NCBI RefSeq assembly: GCF_003815975.1 | Contig: NZ_CP033932.1 | Location: 3,825,501-3,889,500, forward strand | Reading direction: 5' to 3' | Source of the DNA: Chryseobacterium bernardetii | Lineage (GTDB): Bacteria > Bacteroidota > Bacteroidia > Flavobacteriales > Weeksellaceae | DNA: 64,000 nt | Shown here: positions 1-8,200 of the stretch, one piece after another | Layout of the letters: the number at the start of each line of letters is the position of its first letter | Numbering within the stretch: the first letter of the stretch is position 1 | The notes under the pieces: model-generated | Told to the model about the DNA's origin: nothing | The model's database searches: none | The model's input: the letters and a program-made list of their open reading frames with translations, nothing else | Position numbers and translations under genes: made by a program

Positions 1-16
1 TTGGCTTTAGAGCCAA
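1..16. terminator. Small hairpin at the window edge
   Basis: A 6-bp inverted repeat (TTGGCT/AGCCAA with a TTAG loop) is followed by a run of A on the + strand, so it would end transcription on the - strand, toward a gene outside the window. It is short and its partner gene is not visible. Confidence 0.3.
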
Positions 17-132
17 AAACTTAATAAATAATTATCTGCCAAAATCTACAAGAATAAATGTCGGTATGAAAAGAAGGTTTGCAATAGTATTGCAGCGTAA
101 AACTTCCCAAATTTGCCATAAATAATTTAACC

Positions 133-741
133 ATGTCAGATTTTATCAGATTTTTTATCCCCATTTATTTTGTTCTGTTTTTCGCCGTTTCCTTTCTTGG
201 CATTAGTATAGCAGTTGCCAATAAAATTGGTAAGAACCCAAATGTTCTGCCAAAAGACGGTTCTGCCTATGCACTGGTGGGTTGGTACTTCAAAATTATT
301 TTAGCTGTTTTGTTTATATATACAATATTGCCTTTAGTGTTTCCAACTGTAGGAGAGGATTTAAAAATACATCTTTTCGATCGGAATTTCTTTCGTTATA
401 CTGGAATCGGCTTAATGCTTATTGCCTTTATCTGGGTAGTCATTGCGCAGATTCAAATGAAAACTTCATGGCGGATAGGTATAGATAATCACATGAAAAC
501 AGAACTTGTCACTACAGGATTATTCCAATATTCAAGAAATCCGGTGTTTTTAGGAATGACTTTGAGCCTTATAGGTTTTTTCTTTACTTTTCCTACTGTG
601 ATTGCTTTCTTTTTGCTGATAACAGGAAATATTTTGATGCAGATTCAGATACGCCTTGAAGAAGAACATTTACTGAGACAGCACGGCTCCGTTTATTTTG
701 CTTATAAAAAGAGGGTTGCACGTATGCTGAACCTTTATTAA
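133..741 (+). CDS. Membrane methyltransferase, ICMT/PEMT-like
   Basis: A 202-residue integral membrane protein with about four to five hydrophobic segments (near residues 7-29, 50-70, 88-107 and 142-165). The C-terminal third has the arrangement of the isoprenylcysteine carboxyl methyltransferase/phospholipid methyltransferase superfamily: a GLFQYSRNPVFLG motif, then a membrane hairpin, then RLEEEHLLRQHG followed by a Tyr/Lys/Arg-rich end. These elements form the S-adenosylmethionine site in characterised relatives. The substrate in bacteria is usually unknown and cannot be read here. The gene stands alone, 83 bases before dapD. Superfamily placement is fairly safe; function is not. Confidence 0.75.
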   Translation: MSDFIRFFIPIYFVLFFAVSFLGISIAVANKIGKNPNVLPKDGSAYALVGWYFKIILAVLFIYTILPLVFPTVGEDLKIHLFDRNFFRYTGIGLMLIAFIWVVIAQIQMKTSWRIGIDNHMKTELVTTGLFQYSRNPVFLGMTLSLIGFFFTFPTVIAFFLLITGNILMQIQIRLEEEHLLRQHGSVYFAYKKRVARMLNLY

Positions 742-779
742 AAGCATAAACTTAAAAACTGTTTTGCTGAACTTTTTTG

Positions 780-787
780 TATCTTTG
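780..787 (+). promoter_or_regulatory. Promoter -7 element of dapD
   Basis: TATCTTTG matches the Bacteroidota -7 consensus TAnnTTTG and lies 37 bases before the dapD start. No TTG sits at the usual 17-23 base spacing, so only the -7 box is supported. Confidence 0.5.
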
Positions 788-824
788 ACGGGTATAATTT
801 TTCAAACTAATTTAAATAAGAAAC

Positions 825-1637
825 ATGTCGTTACAACAAACTATTGAAAACATTTGGGATAATAGAGATTTATTACAAAATGAAGACAGCCAGAAAGCGA
901 TCAGAGAGGTTATTTCTTTATTAGATTCCGGAGAACTTCGTGTAGCTGAGCCTACGGAAAACGGTTGGCAGGTAAATGAATGGGTGAAGAAAGCAGTAGT
1001 AATGTATTTCCCAATCCAAAAGATGGAAACTATTGAAGTAGGTCCATTTGAATTTCATGACAAGATTCCTTTAAAGAAAAATTATGCGGAAAAAGGAGTA
1101 AGAGTAGTTCCTCATGCTATCGCCAGAGAAGGTTCTTTCGTAGCTTCAGGAGTAATTATGATGCCATCTTACGTAAACATTGGGGCTTATGTAGATTCAG
1201 GAACAATGGTAGATACATGGGCAACAGTAGGAAGCTGTGCACAGATTGGTAAAAACGTTCACCTGAGTGGCGGTGTTGGTATCGGTGGTGTATTGGAACC
1301 ATTACAGGCTGCTCCGGTAATTATTGAAGATGACTGCTTTATCGGTTCCAGATGTATCGTGGTAGAAGGGGTTCATGTAGAAAAAGAAGCTGTACTGGGA
1401 GCTAATGTTGTTCTAACGGCATCTACAAAAATTATAGACGTAACAGGAAGCGAGCCTATTGAAATTAAAGGAAGAGTTCCTGCACGTTCCGTAGTAATCC
1501 CTGGAAGCTATACAAAACAATATCCTGCAGGAGAATATCAGGTTCCTTGTGCACTGATCATCGGTCAGAGAAAAGAATCTACAGATAAAAAGACATCTCT
1601 TAATGATGCATTGAGAGATAATAATGTAGCTGTTTAA
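825..1637 (+). CDS. dapD: 2,3,4,5-tetrahydropyridine-2,6-dicarboxylate N-succinyltransferase
   Basis: DapD transfers succinyl from succinyl-CoA to tetrahydrodipicolinate in the succinylase branch of lysine and diaminopimelate synthesis, in the cytoplasm. The 270-residue length is normal for the family. An N-terminal helical domain (about 1-100) is followed by a left-handed beta-helix of hexapeptide repeats (about 105-235), with typical segments such as VRVVPHAIAREG, GAYVDSGTMVDTWATVGSC and LSGGVGIGGVLEP. The gene has its own -7 promoter box and is followed after 30 bases by a glycan cluster, so it may or may not be co-transcribed with it. Assignment is secure. Confidence 0.96.
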   Translation: MSLQQTIENIWDNRDLLQNEDSQKAIREVISLLDSGELRVAEPTENGWQVNEWVKKAVVMYFPIQKMETIEVGPFEFHDKIPLKKNYAEKGVRVVPHAIAREGSFVASGVIMMPSYVNIGAYVDSGTMVDTWATVGSCAQIGKNVHLSGGVGIGGVLEPLQAAPVIIEDDCFIGSRCIVVEGVHVEKEAVLGANVVLTASTKIIDVTGSEPIEIKGRVPARSVVIPGSYTKQYPAGEYQVPCALIIGQRKESTDKKTSLNDALRDNNVAV

Positions 1638-1667
1638 GATTAAGTTTTTAAACTAATACCACTTATT

Positions 1668-2837
1668 TTGAAAGAAAAATTTCTTAAAATACTATTAAAC
1701 CCTAAATATATATTTGGGGTTTATATTATTGTAGCCATTGCTACCGCACTCTCTAAATTCTCCAGAGGGCCTCAGGCGATAAACAATTACCTGATTTTCA
1801 AGGGCGTTTTTTTCAACACTATTGATGAAAAAAATCTCTATTTACGATATCCTGAACTCTATTCAGACATGAACCATTATGGAGTTTTTTTCAGTTTACT
1901 GATTGCTCCTTTTGCAGTAATGCCGGATTGGATGGGAATTGCCCTATGGAATGTTGCCAATACAGCCGTTTTTCTGTATGCAATCCACAAGCTTCCGTTT
2001 TCCGATGCTAAAAAAGCTCTTTTTGCTTTGTTGTGCCTGCAGGAGTTCATTACGGCTGCAGTGAGTCTGCAGTTCAATGTAGCTTTGGTAGGGCTTTTAA
2101 TGCTGTCAGCAGTATTCATTTACGAAAGAAAAGAAGTACAGTCTGCCACAGCCATTGTGGTGGGGATTTTTGTAAAGCTTTACGGAGTTGTAGGGTTATC
2201 GCAGTTCTTTTTCATCAAAAATAAGGGTAAATTTATTCTTTCAGGAATTGGTATTGCGATCCTGTGTTTAGTGATCCCAATGGCCTATTCCAGCCCTCAG
2301 TTTGTCATTCAGAGTTATTCAGACTGGGCTACATCCCTTATTTCAAAAAATAATGATAATCAGGTCTTGGGAAATATGCAGGATATATCGCTGATGGGAT
2401 TTGTAAGAAGGATTTTAGGGGATGCATCTATCTCCAATCTTACCTTTTTAGCTTTTGGCGTTCCGTTATTTGCATTGCCTTATATCAGAATTAAGCAGTA
2501 TAATAACTACGCGTTTCAATTAATGATTTTAGCTTCTACGTTGCTGTTTTTAGTACTGTTTAGTTCAGGATCAGAATCGCCAACGTATATTATTGCGGTG
2601 GCTGGTGTAATGATCTGGTTCACTCTTCAGAAAGAAAAAACACCGTTTATTATCGGTTTATTGGTATTCGTTATCATTTTAACCTGCTTTTCCCCATCGG
2701 ATCTTTTCCCGAAATTCATTAAACAGAATTATATTATTAAATATTCTTTGAAAGCCGTACCTTGTATCGTAGTTTGGCTAAGGGTTATTTATGAGCTCAT
2801 GACCAAAGATTTTGAAAAGGACTACACTTTAAATTAA
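1668..2837 (+). CDS. Polytopic membrane glycosyltransferase, GT87/DUF2029-like
   Basis: A 389-residue protein with about ten predicted membrane spans. Its layout (short cytoplasmic start, one span, a long first extracytoplasmic loop, then closely spaced spans) resembles the GT-C fold polyprenyl-phosphate-sugar-dependent mannosyltransferases of GT87 (DUF2029). The start must be TTG: the first internal Met is at about residue 68, after the first membrane segment, and no upstream ATG is in frame. It is the first gene of a tight four-gene cluster (spacings of 3, 0 and -4 bases) with a GT2 synthase, a deacetylase and a GT4 enzyme, which suggests assembly of an envelope glycan or lipid-linked sugar. 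Donor and acceptor are unknown. Confidence 0.7.
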   Translation: MKEKFLKILLNPKYIFGVYIIVAIATALSKFSRGPQAINNYLIFKGVFFNTIDEKNLYLRYPELYSDMNHYGVFFSLLIAPFAVMPDWMGIALWNVANTAVFLYAIHKLPFSDAKKALFALLCLQEFITAAVSLQFNVALVGLLMLSAVFIYERKEVQSATAIVVGIFVKLYGVVGLSQFFFIKNKGKFILSGIGIAILCLVIPMAYSSPQFVIQSYSDWATSLISKNNDNQVLGNMQDISLMGFVRRILGDASISNLTFLAFGVPLFALPYIRIKQYNNYAFQLMILASTLLFLVLFSSGSESPTYIIAVAGVMIWFTLQKEKTPFIIGLLVFVIILTCFSPSDLFPKFIKQNYIIKYSLKAVPCIVVWLRVIYELMTKDFEKDYTLN

Positions 2838-2840
2838 TCT

Positions 2841-3770
2841 ATGAAGAAAATTTCTATTGTCATTCCTGCACATAACGAAGAAGGTAATGTTGCTTTAGTT
2901 CATGAAAAAATAAAAAAAGTTTTTTCAGGGCTGAAGAATTATGATTTTGAGATCATTTTTGTTAATGACGGAAGCAGAGATAATACACAACAGAAGTTGG
3001 AGGAGCTGTCGCAACAGTATGAAGAAGTAAAATTTATTGAGTTTTCCAGAAATTTCGGGCACCAGCCGGCAGTGAAAGCCGGAATGGATTATGCATATGG
3101 AAATGCCGTGATTTCAATGGATGGTGACCTTCAGCATCCACCGGAGCTTATCCCTGAAATGATCCAAAAATGGGAAGAAGGATATGATATTGTGTATACA
3201 GTAAGAACCTATCCTAAGCAGATTTCCTATTTTAAAAGGAAAACCTCAGATGTGTTCTATAAGCTTTTATCCAGCCTTTCCGATGTGAACCTTACCAAAG
3301 GTGGCGGTTCCGATTTCAGATTGATGGATGCCAACGCCGTAGAAGCAATGAGAAGCTTTAAGGAAGATGATCTGTTCCTGAGAGGCCTTACTAGCTGGAT
3401 GGGTTATAAACAGATCGGAATCGATTTTACAGCAGGAGAAAGAATGGCAGGAGAAAGCAGCTATAACCTGAAAAAAATGCTCAAATTTGCATTTACAGGA
3501 ATTACTGCCTTTAGTGTGAAACCGCTTTATTTAGCAGCTTATCTGGGTTTTTTATTCTCACTGCTTTCAGTGATCGGATACGTTGCCTATGTGATCCGCT
3601 CATTTGTTGTACATACTGAAATCTCAGGATGGGCATCATTAATTATGACCATTGTATTCTTTGGAGGTATTCAACTGATTATCCTGGGGATCATTGGTAT
3701 TTATTTAGGTAAGATCTTTAAACAGGTTAAAGAAAGGCCTAACTATATTATTAAAAACAAAAATTTTTAA
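2841..3770 (+). CDS. GT2 family glycosyltransferase with C-terminal membrane anchor (GtrB/DPM1-like)
   Basis: A 309-residue enzyme whose first ~225 residues form a GT-A domain: SIVIPAHNEEGN at the N terminus, FVNDGSRDNT, the metal-binding region SMDGDLQHPPELIP and GGGSDFRLMD. Two membrane helices follow (about 228-255 and 265-295). This is the architecture of the polyisoprenyl-phosphate glycosyltransferases (GtrB, ArnC and dolichol-phosphate mannose synthase families), which load a nucleotide sugar onto a lipid phosphate at the inner face of the membrane. The neighbouring GT87-like protein would be a natural user of such a lipid-linked sugar; that link is inference from context. Confidence 0.87.
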   Translation: MKKISIVIPAHNEEGNVALVHEKIKKVFSGLKNYDFEIIFVNDGSRDNTQQKLEELSQQYEEVKFIEFSRNFGHQPAVKAGMDYAYGNAVISMDGDLQHPPELIPEMIQKWEEGYDIVYTVRTYPKQISYFKRKTSDVFYKLLSSLSDVNLTKGGGSDFRLMDANAVEAMRSFKEDDLFLRGLTSWMGYKQIGIDFTAGERMAGESSYNLKKMLKFAFTGITAFSVKPLYLAAYLGFLFSLLSVIGYVAYVIRSFVVHTEISGWASLIMTIVFFGGIQLIILGIIGIYLGKIFKQVKERPNYIIKNKNF

Positions 3771-4547
3771 ATGGTTTTATTAAGTTTTGATATCGAGGAG
3801 TTCGACATGCCTTTAGAATACAAAGGTGAGATCTCTTTTGATAAACAAATCTCTATATCTCAGCACGGGCTTGAAAATATTTTAAATATTCTGAAAAAAC
3901 ATGGCGCAAAAGCTACCTTTTTTTCTACTGTAGTCTTTGCTGAAAACAGTAAACATCTTATTGAAAGATTATTGAACGAAGGGCATGAACTGGCTTCCCA
4001 CACCTGGTTTCACTCAGAGTTTGAAGATAAACATCTGAAAGAATCCAGAGAAAGGCTGGAGGAATTATTCTCTACAAAAGTTACAGGTTTAAGAATGCCG
4101 AGAATGATGCCGGTAGATGAAAAAGAAGTGGAAAAAGCAGGATATTCATACAATTCATCCATTAATCCTACATTTTTACCCGGAAGATATAATAACCTTA
4201 AAGTATCAAGAACTTACTTTAATGAGGGAAATGTAATGCAGGTTCCTGCCTCTGTATCCCCGAATTTCAGAATTCCTTTATTCTGGTTAAGTTTTCATAA
4301 TTTCCCTTTAGCCATCTATAAAAAGCTGGCTGCTGATGTATTGAAAAAAGACAAGTATCTTAATATTTATTTCCATCCATGGGAGTTTGCATCCATTAAA
4401 GATGAAGCATTTAAGCTGCCTGGCTTTACGGTGAAAAACTCCGGAAAAGAAATGGTGGAAAGGTTTGATACCTTTGTAGGGTGGCTTAAAGAAAAAGGTC
4501 ATACCTTTGGCACCTTTCAGGAATTTCAAAAACAGATACACACATGA
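3771..4547 (+). CDS. Polysaccharide deacetylase (NodB-like)
   Basis: A 258-residue protein with the NodB homology fold of carbohydrate esterase family 4. The visible motifs are LLSFDIEEFD near the N terminus (catalytic and metal Asp), SHTWFHSEFED (metal-binding His pair), LRMPRMMP, and a late IYFHPWEF segment holding the last catalytic His. It has no signal peptide, so it probably acts on a cytoplasmic or inner-leaflet sugar intermediate. Its ATG directly follows the stop of the GT2 gene, and its 3' end overlaps the GT4 gene by 4 bases (ATGA), so translation is likely coupled. The substrate is unknown. Confidence 0.87.
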   Translation: MVLLSFDIEEFDMPLEYKGEISFDKQISISQHGLENILNILKKHGAKATFFSTVVFAENSKHLIERLLNEGHELASHTWFHSEFEDKHLKESRERLEELFSTKVTGLRMPRMMPVDEKEVEKAGYSYNSSINPTFLPGRYNNLKVSRTYFNEGNVMQVPASVSPNFRIPLFWLSFHNFPLAIYKKLAADVLKKDKYLNIYFHPWEFASIKDEAFKLPGFTVKNSGKEMVERFDTFVGWLKEKGHTFGTFQEFQKQIHT

Positions 4548-5641
4548 AAATTGCTTTTGACGCAAAACGTTTTTTCCATAATACGTCCGGACTGGGCAAT
4601 TATTCAAGAGATCTGGTAAGAATCCTGTCTCAATATGAGCCGGACAATGAATATCTGCTGCTCAACAAAAACAAATCCGAGCGCGGAAAAGATATTCTTG
4701 AACGTCCCAATGTGAAGTTTGTGGAAACCTCAAAAGGTAACCTTTCGCGTCAGCTTAAAATGGGAAAAGATGCCCAGAAACAAGGCGCTGATATTTTCCA
4801 TGGCTTATCCGGTGAGCTGCCTTTGAAATGGGATCAGAAACCCATTAAAAAGATCGTAACCATCCATGATCTGATCTTTGTAAGGTATCCGCAGTATTAT
4901 TCTTTTTTTGACCGTAAAATACACTTCTGGAAGTTTAAAAGAGCGGCACATATGGCAGATAAGATCATTGCTATTTCAGAACAGACCAAGAGAGATATTA
5001 TTGAGTTCTTAAAAGTTCCGGAAAGTAAAATTGAAGTCATTTATCAGGGCTGTCATCAGGCCTTTAAAGAACAGCAGTCTCCGGAACAGATCCAGGCTGC
5101 CAGAGATAAGTTCAAGCTTCCGGAAAGGTTTATATTGAACGTTGGAACCATTGAAGACCGTAAAAATCTTCTGAATGTGGTAAAAGCCATCAAAGACACC
5201 GGCATTCCGTTGGTAGTGGTAGGAAGAAAGACTAAATATTATCAGAAAATAGAAAGTTTCCTGAAGAAAAATAAGATGGAAAAGCAGATACAGTTTCTGG
5301 AAGGAGTTTCTATGGATGAATTGGCTGTTATTTATAAACTGGCCGATATTTTCGTGTACCCAAGCTTCTTTGAAGGCTTCGGAATCCCCGTCATAGAAGC
5401 TCTTTTCTCGAAAACTGTGGTGGTAACAAGCAACACAAGCTGTCTGCCTGAAGCAGGCGGGAAAGACTCGGTGTATATTGATCCGAAAAATGATCTTGAC
5501 ATCAGAGCCAAGATAAAATTTTTATGGGAAAATGCATCCGAAAGAAAACGCCGTGAGGAAAAGGGTTTCGAGTTTGTTCAGAAGTTTAATGACGAGCCCA
5601 TTGCAAAGAATCTGATGAATCTTTATCAAAAAATTATCTAA
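4544..5641 (+). CDS. GT4 family glycosyltransferase
   Basis: A 365-residue GT-B glycosyltransferase. The N-terminal domain begins with KIAFDAKRFFHNTSGLGNY, a usual GT4 acceptor-side start with a glycine-rich loop. The C-terminal domain has FILNVGTIEDRKN and the nucleotide-sugar site YPSFFEGFGIPVIEAL, containing the E-x7-E motif that retaining GT4 enzymes use. It has no membrane segment. It overlaps the deacetylase gene by 4 bases and closes the glycan cluster. The his promoter begins immediately downstream with no clear terminator between. Family assignment is firm; the sugar transferred is unknown. Confidence 0.9.
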   Translation: MKIAFDAKRFFHNTSGLGNYSRDLVRILSQYEPDNEYLLLNKNKSERGKDILERPNVKFVETSKGNLSRQLKMGKDAQKQGADIFHGLSGELPLKWDQKPIKKIVTIHDLIFVRYPQYYSFFDRKIHFWKFKRAAHMADKIIAISEQTKRDIIEFLKVPESKIEVIYQGCHQAFKEQQSPEQIQAARDKFKLPERFILNVGTIEDRKNLLNVVKAIKDTGIPLVVVGRKTKYYQKIESFLKKNKMEKQIQFLEGVSMDELAVIYKLADIFVYPSFFEGFGIPVIEALFSKTVVVTSNTSCLPEAGGKDSVYIDPKNDLDIRAKIKFLWENASERKRREEKGFEFVQKFNDEPIAKNLMNLYQKII

Positions 5642-5648
5642 AAAAACT

Positions 5649-5677
5649 TTGCATTTTAAAAATAAATCCTACATTTG
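5649..5677 (+). promoter_or_regulatory. Promoter of the histidine operon
   Basis: TTG at 5649-5651 and TACATTTG at 5670-5677 are separated by 18 bases, a good match to the Bacteroidota promoter consensus TTG-N17-23-TAnnTTTG. Transcription should begin a few bases downstream of 5677, shortly before the leader peptide ATG at 5695. Confidence 0.75.
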
Positions 5678-5694
5678 CATCATAATTCAATACA

Positions 5695-5745
5695 ATGAAA
5701 CCAATTTTTTTAGCATTACATCATTATCATCATCATCTCTGTTAG
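5695..5745 (+). CDS. hisL: Histidine operon leader peptide
   Basis: A 16-codon ORF encoding MKPIFLALHHYHHHLC, with five His codons in a run of six, sits between the his promoter and an intrinsic terminator upstream of hisG. That is the layout of a leader peptide whose translation senses charged tRNA-His. Its TAG stop overlaps the AGACGG segment (5744-5749), which can pair with the left arm of the terminator (CCGTCT, 5794-5799). Ribosome position could therefore decide whether the terminator forms. The gene name is by function, not by sequence homology to the enterobacterial HisL. Confidence 0.85.
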   Translation: MKPIFLALHHYHHHLC

Positions 5746-5790
5746 ACGGAATTGATTGATATATGTTTGTGCTAAAATCAAAAATAATTA

Positions 5791-5820
5791 AAACCGTCTG
5801 AGTAAATAGGCGGTTTTTTT
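5791..5820 (+). terminator. his operon attenuator (intrinsic terminator)
   Basis: AAACCGTCT (5791-5799) pairs with AGGCGGTTT (5808-5816) around an 8-base loop, followed by a T run. The left arm can instead pair with AGACGG at the end of the leader peptide gene. In addition, GTCTGAGTAAAT (5796-5807) is perfectly complementary to ATTTACTCAGAC (5863-5874), 16 bases before the hisG ATG. Competing structures of this kind are expected for an attenuator. Confidence 0.8.
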
Positions 5821-5889
5821 GTTTCCTGAATTCTCCTCAGAAATTTCAACAGATCAGTTTTTATTTACTCAGACTCCAAAAAAGACGAA

Positions 5890-6747
5890 ATGAGTAAATT
5901 AAAAATTGCGATCCAGAAAAGTGGCCGTTTGTATGAAGAGTCCCTGCAGCTTCTCAAAGACTGCGGTATCTTTGTCAACAACGGAAAAGACCAGCTTAAA
6001 GTTTCCGTAGATAATTTCCCGATGGAAATTATGTATCTGCGGAATTCAGACATTCCCCAATACCTTGAAGACGGAGTGGTGGATGTGGCTATCGTAGGCG
6101 AAAATCTTTTAATTGAAAAACAAAAGAAAATCCAGATTGTAGAGAAACTGGGCTTTTCAAAATGCCGTGTATCCATCGCTGTTCCTAAAGAAATTGAGAC
6201 AGACGATCTGAACTACTTTCAGGGAAGAAGAATTGCCACATCTTATCCAAACACCCTTAAAAATTTTTTAGAAGCGAAAGGAATCTCTTCAGATATCCAT
6301 GTTATTTCCGGCTCTGTAGAAATTGCCCCTAATATAGGTTTGGCAGACGGTATCTGTGATATTGTAAGCTCCGGAAGCACTTTATTTAAAAACGGACTAA
6401 GAGAAACCGTGACTTTATTAAAATCCGAAGCGGTTCTGGCAAAAAATCTTCAGCTGTCATCAGAAAAAACAGCTATTCTGGATAAATTCCTTTTCAGAAT
6501 TAAAGCCGTTTTAAAAGCAAAAAATTCAAAATATATCCTGATGAATGTTCCCAATGATAAAATCCAGAAAGTGGCAGATGTACTACCGGTGCTGAAAAGT
6601 CCAACGGTCATTCCATTGGCAGAGGAAGGCTGGAGCAGCATTCATTCTGTGATTGATGAAGAAAGATTCTGGGAAGTTATTGATGAACTGAAGGAAAACG
6701 GAGCGCAGGATATCCTCATTATTCCAATTGATAAAATGGTGATTTAA
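5890..6747 (+). CDS. hisG: ATP phosphoribosyltransferase, long form
   Basis: HisG catalyses the first, committed step of histidine synthesis: ATP plus PRPP gives phosphoribosyl-ATP. At 285 residues this is the long form, with two periplasmic-binding-like catalytic domains (KLKIAIQKSGRL at the start, the PRPP-binding SGSVEIAPNIGLADGICD near 140-160) and a C-terminal ACT-like regulatory domain (about 210-285) that binds histidine in the family. HisZ is not needed by the long form and none is present. The gene is preceded by the leader-peptide attenuator and followed by a 174-base gap before hisD, the only sizeable gap in the operon. Confidence 0.97.
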   Translation: MSKLKIAIQKSGRLYEESLQLLKDCGIFVNNGKDQLKVSVDNFPMEIMYLRNSDIPQYLEDGVVDVAIVGENLLIEKQKKIQIVEKLGFSKCRVSIAVPKEIETDDLNYFQGRRIATSYPNTLKNFLEAKGISSDIHVISGSVEIAPNIGLADGICDIVSSGSTLFKNGLRETVTLLKSEAVLAKNLQLSSEKTAILDKFLFRIKAVLKAKNSKYILMNVPNDKIQKVADVLPVLKSPTVIPLAEEGWSSIHSVIDEERFWEVIDELKENGAQDILIIPIDKMVI

Positions 6748-6921
6748 ATAAACTGTGAAGAAAAGTAACGAACAGTAAAGTACAATTAAGATAAGTTAAG
6801 TTTAGAGACTGAGGGGTCATACCATTTAAAACACCTTTTGCTGTCTACTTAATAACTCTTAACCAAAGAACTTAATGGTTAAAAAATAATAGTTCAATTC
6901 TAGTAAAAAAGAATAATAAAG

Positions 6922-8199
6922 ATGAAAATATATCAATATCCAACAAAAAACACGTGGAAAGAGCTGGTACAGCGACCTGTCTTGGAACGCGAAGAAATTT
7001 CCGGACTGATTGCAGAGATATTTGCTGAAGTGGAAAATAAAGGAGATAAAGCATTAATAGCATTCAATAAAAAGTTTGACCAGGCAGAGACAAAAAGCAT
7101 TGCAGTTACCCATGAAGAAATCAATAATGCGGAAAAGGAGCTTAGCAATGATCTGAAACAGGCTATTCAGCAGGCCAAAGAAAATATTTTTAAGTTCCAC
7201 ACTTCACAAAGCCCTGAAATCCAGAAAATTGAAACAACAAAAGGAGTAGTTTGCTGGAGGGAAAACAGAGCAATAGAGAAAGTGGGAATTTATATTCCGG
7301 GAGGCACGGCCCCTTTATTTTCAACCGTATTGATGCTTGCTGTACCTGCTGATATCGCCGGATGTGAAGAAATTATTCTTTGTACACCACCAGACAAAAA
7401 CGGAGCCGTTAATCCAGCCATTTTATATACGGCAAAACTTTGCGGGGTTTCAAAGATATTCAAGACAGGAGGCGCTCAGGCAATTGCTGCTATGACTTTA
7501 GGAACTGAAAGTGTTCCGCAGGTATATAAGATCTTTGGCCCGGGAAATCAGTTTGTAGTGGCAGCCAAAGAATATTCTCAACGGTATGGAGTTGCTATTG
7601 ATATGCCGGCAGGACCAAGTGAGGTTCTGGTGATTGCTGATGAACAGGCCATTCCTGAATTCTGTGCTGCAGATTTGCTTTCACAGGCTGAACACGGAAG
7701 TGACAGTCAGGTAATTTTCCTGACAACAGACCTTAAAGTTTTTAATGAGACAATTATTGCAGTTGAACAGCAAATCAAAGACTTACCAAGAAACGGAATG
7801 GCAGGAAAGGCCCTTGAGAACAGCTGTTTTATTTTATTGAACAACCTTGAAGAAGCGGTTGAGTTCAGTAATTTATATGCTCCGGAACACCTTATTCTGG
7901 CAATGGATGATTTTGAAAAATACATTCCTCTGATTCAGAATGCAGGTTCAGTATTTTTAGGGAATTATTCCTGTGAAAGTGCCGGAGATTATGCCAGCGG
8001 AACCAATCACACCCTTCCCACCAATGCATATGCTAAGAATTACAGTGGCGTTTCTCTGGACAGTTTTGTAAAGAAAATCACCTTTCAGCATTTATCCAAA
8101 AACGGTCTTCAGAATTTAGGGAAAACAATAAAAATAATGGCAGAGGCAGAGGGGCTTCTTGCCCACAGAAATGCAGTATCAATAAGATTAAAACGATAA
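6922..8199 (+). CDS. hisD: Histidinol dehydrogenase
   Basis: HisD performs the last two steps of the pathway, oxidising L-histidinol to L-histidine with two NAD+. The 425-residue length is normal. Visible family features are KVGIYIPGGTAPLFSTVLM, KIFGPGNQFVVAAKEY, the zinc-site segment LLSQAEHGSDSQ and the late APEHLIL and GDYASGTNHTLPT motifs with catalytic and metal-binding His residues. It is second in the operon. The stop is one base before the hisC start, so coupling with hisC is likely. Confidence 0.97.
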   Translation: MKIYQYPTKNTWKELVQRPVLEREEISGLIAEIFAEVENKGDKALIAFNKKFDQAETKSIAVTHEEINNAEKELSNDLKQAIQQAKENIFKFHTSQSPEIQKIETTKGVVCWRENRAIEKVGIYIPGGTAPLFSTVLMLAVPADIAGCEEIILCTPPDKNGAVNPAILYTAKLCGVSKIFKTGGAQAIAAMTLGTESVPQVYKIFGPGNQFVVAAKEYSQRYGVAIDMPAGPSEVLVIADEQAIPEFCAADLLSQAEHGSDSQVIFLTTDLKVFNETIIAVEQQIKDLPRNGMAGKALENSCFILLNNLEEAVEFSNLYAPEHLILAMDDFEKYIPLIQNAGSVFLGNYSCESAGDYASGTNHTLPTNAYAKNYSGVSLDSFVKKITFQHLSKNGLQNLGKTIKIMAEAEGLLAHRNAVSIRLKR

Positions 8200-8200
8200 T

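Noticed and set aside
1877..2119. 80-residue ORF on the - strand inside the GT87-like gene
   Set aside because: It is fully inside a membrane-protein gene with clear coding character on the + strand; antisense shadow.
6748..6921. 174-base hisG-hisD gap, examined for a second promoter or small gene
   Set aside because: Only a weak hairpin (TTAACC/GGTTAA) is present; no TAnnTTTG box or ORF of quality was found.
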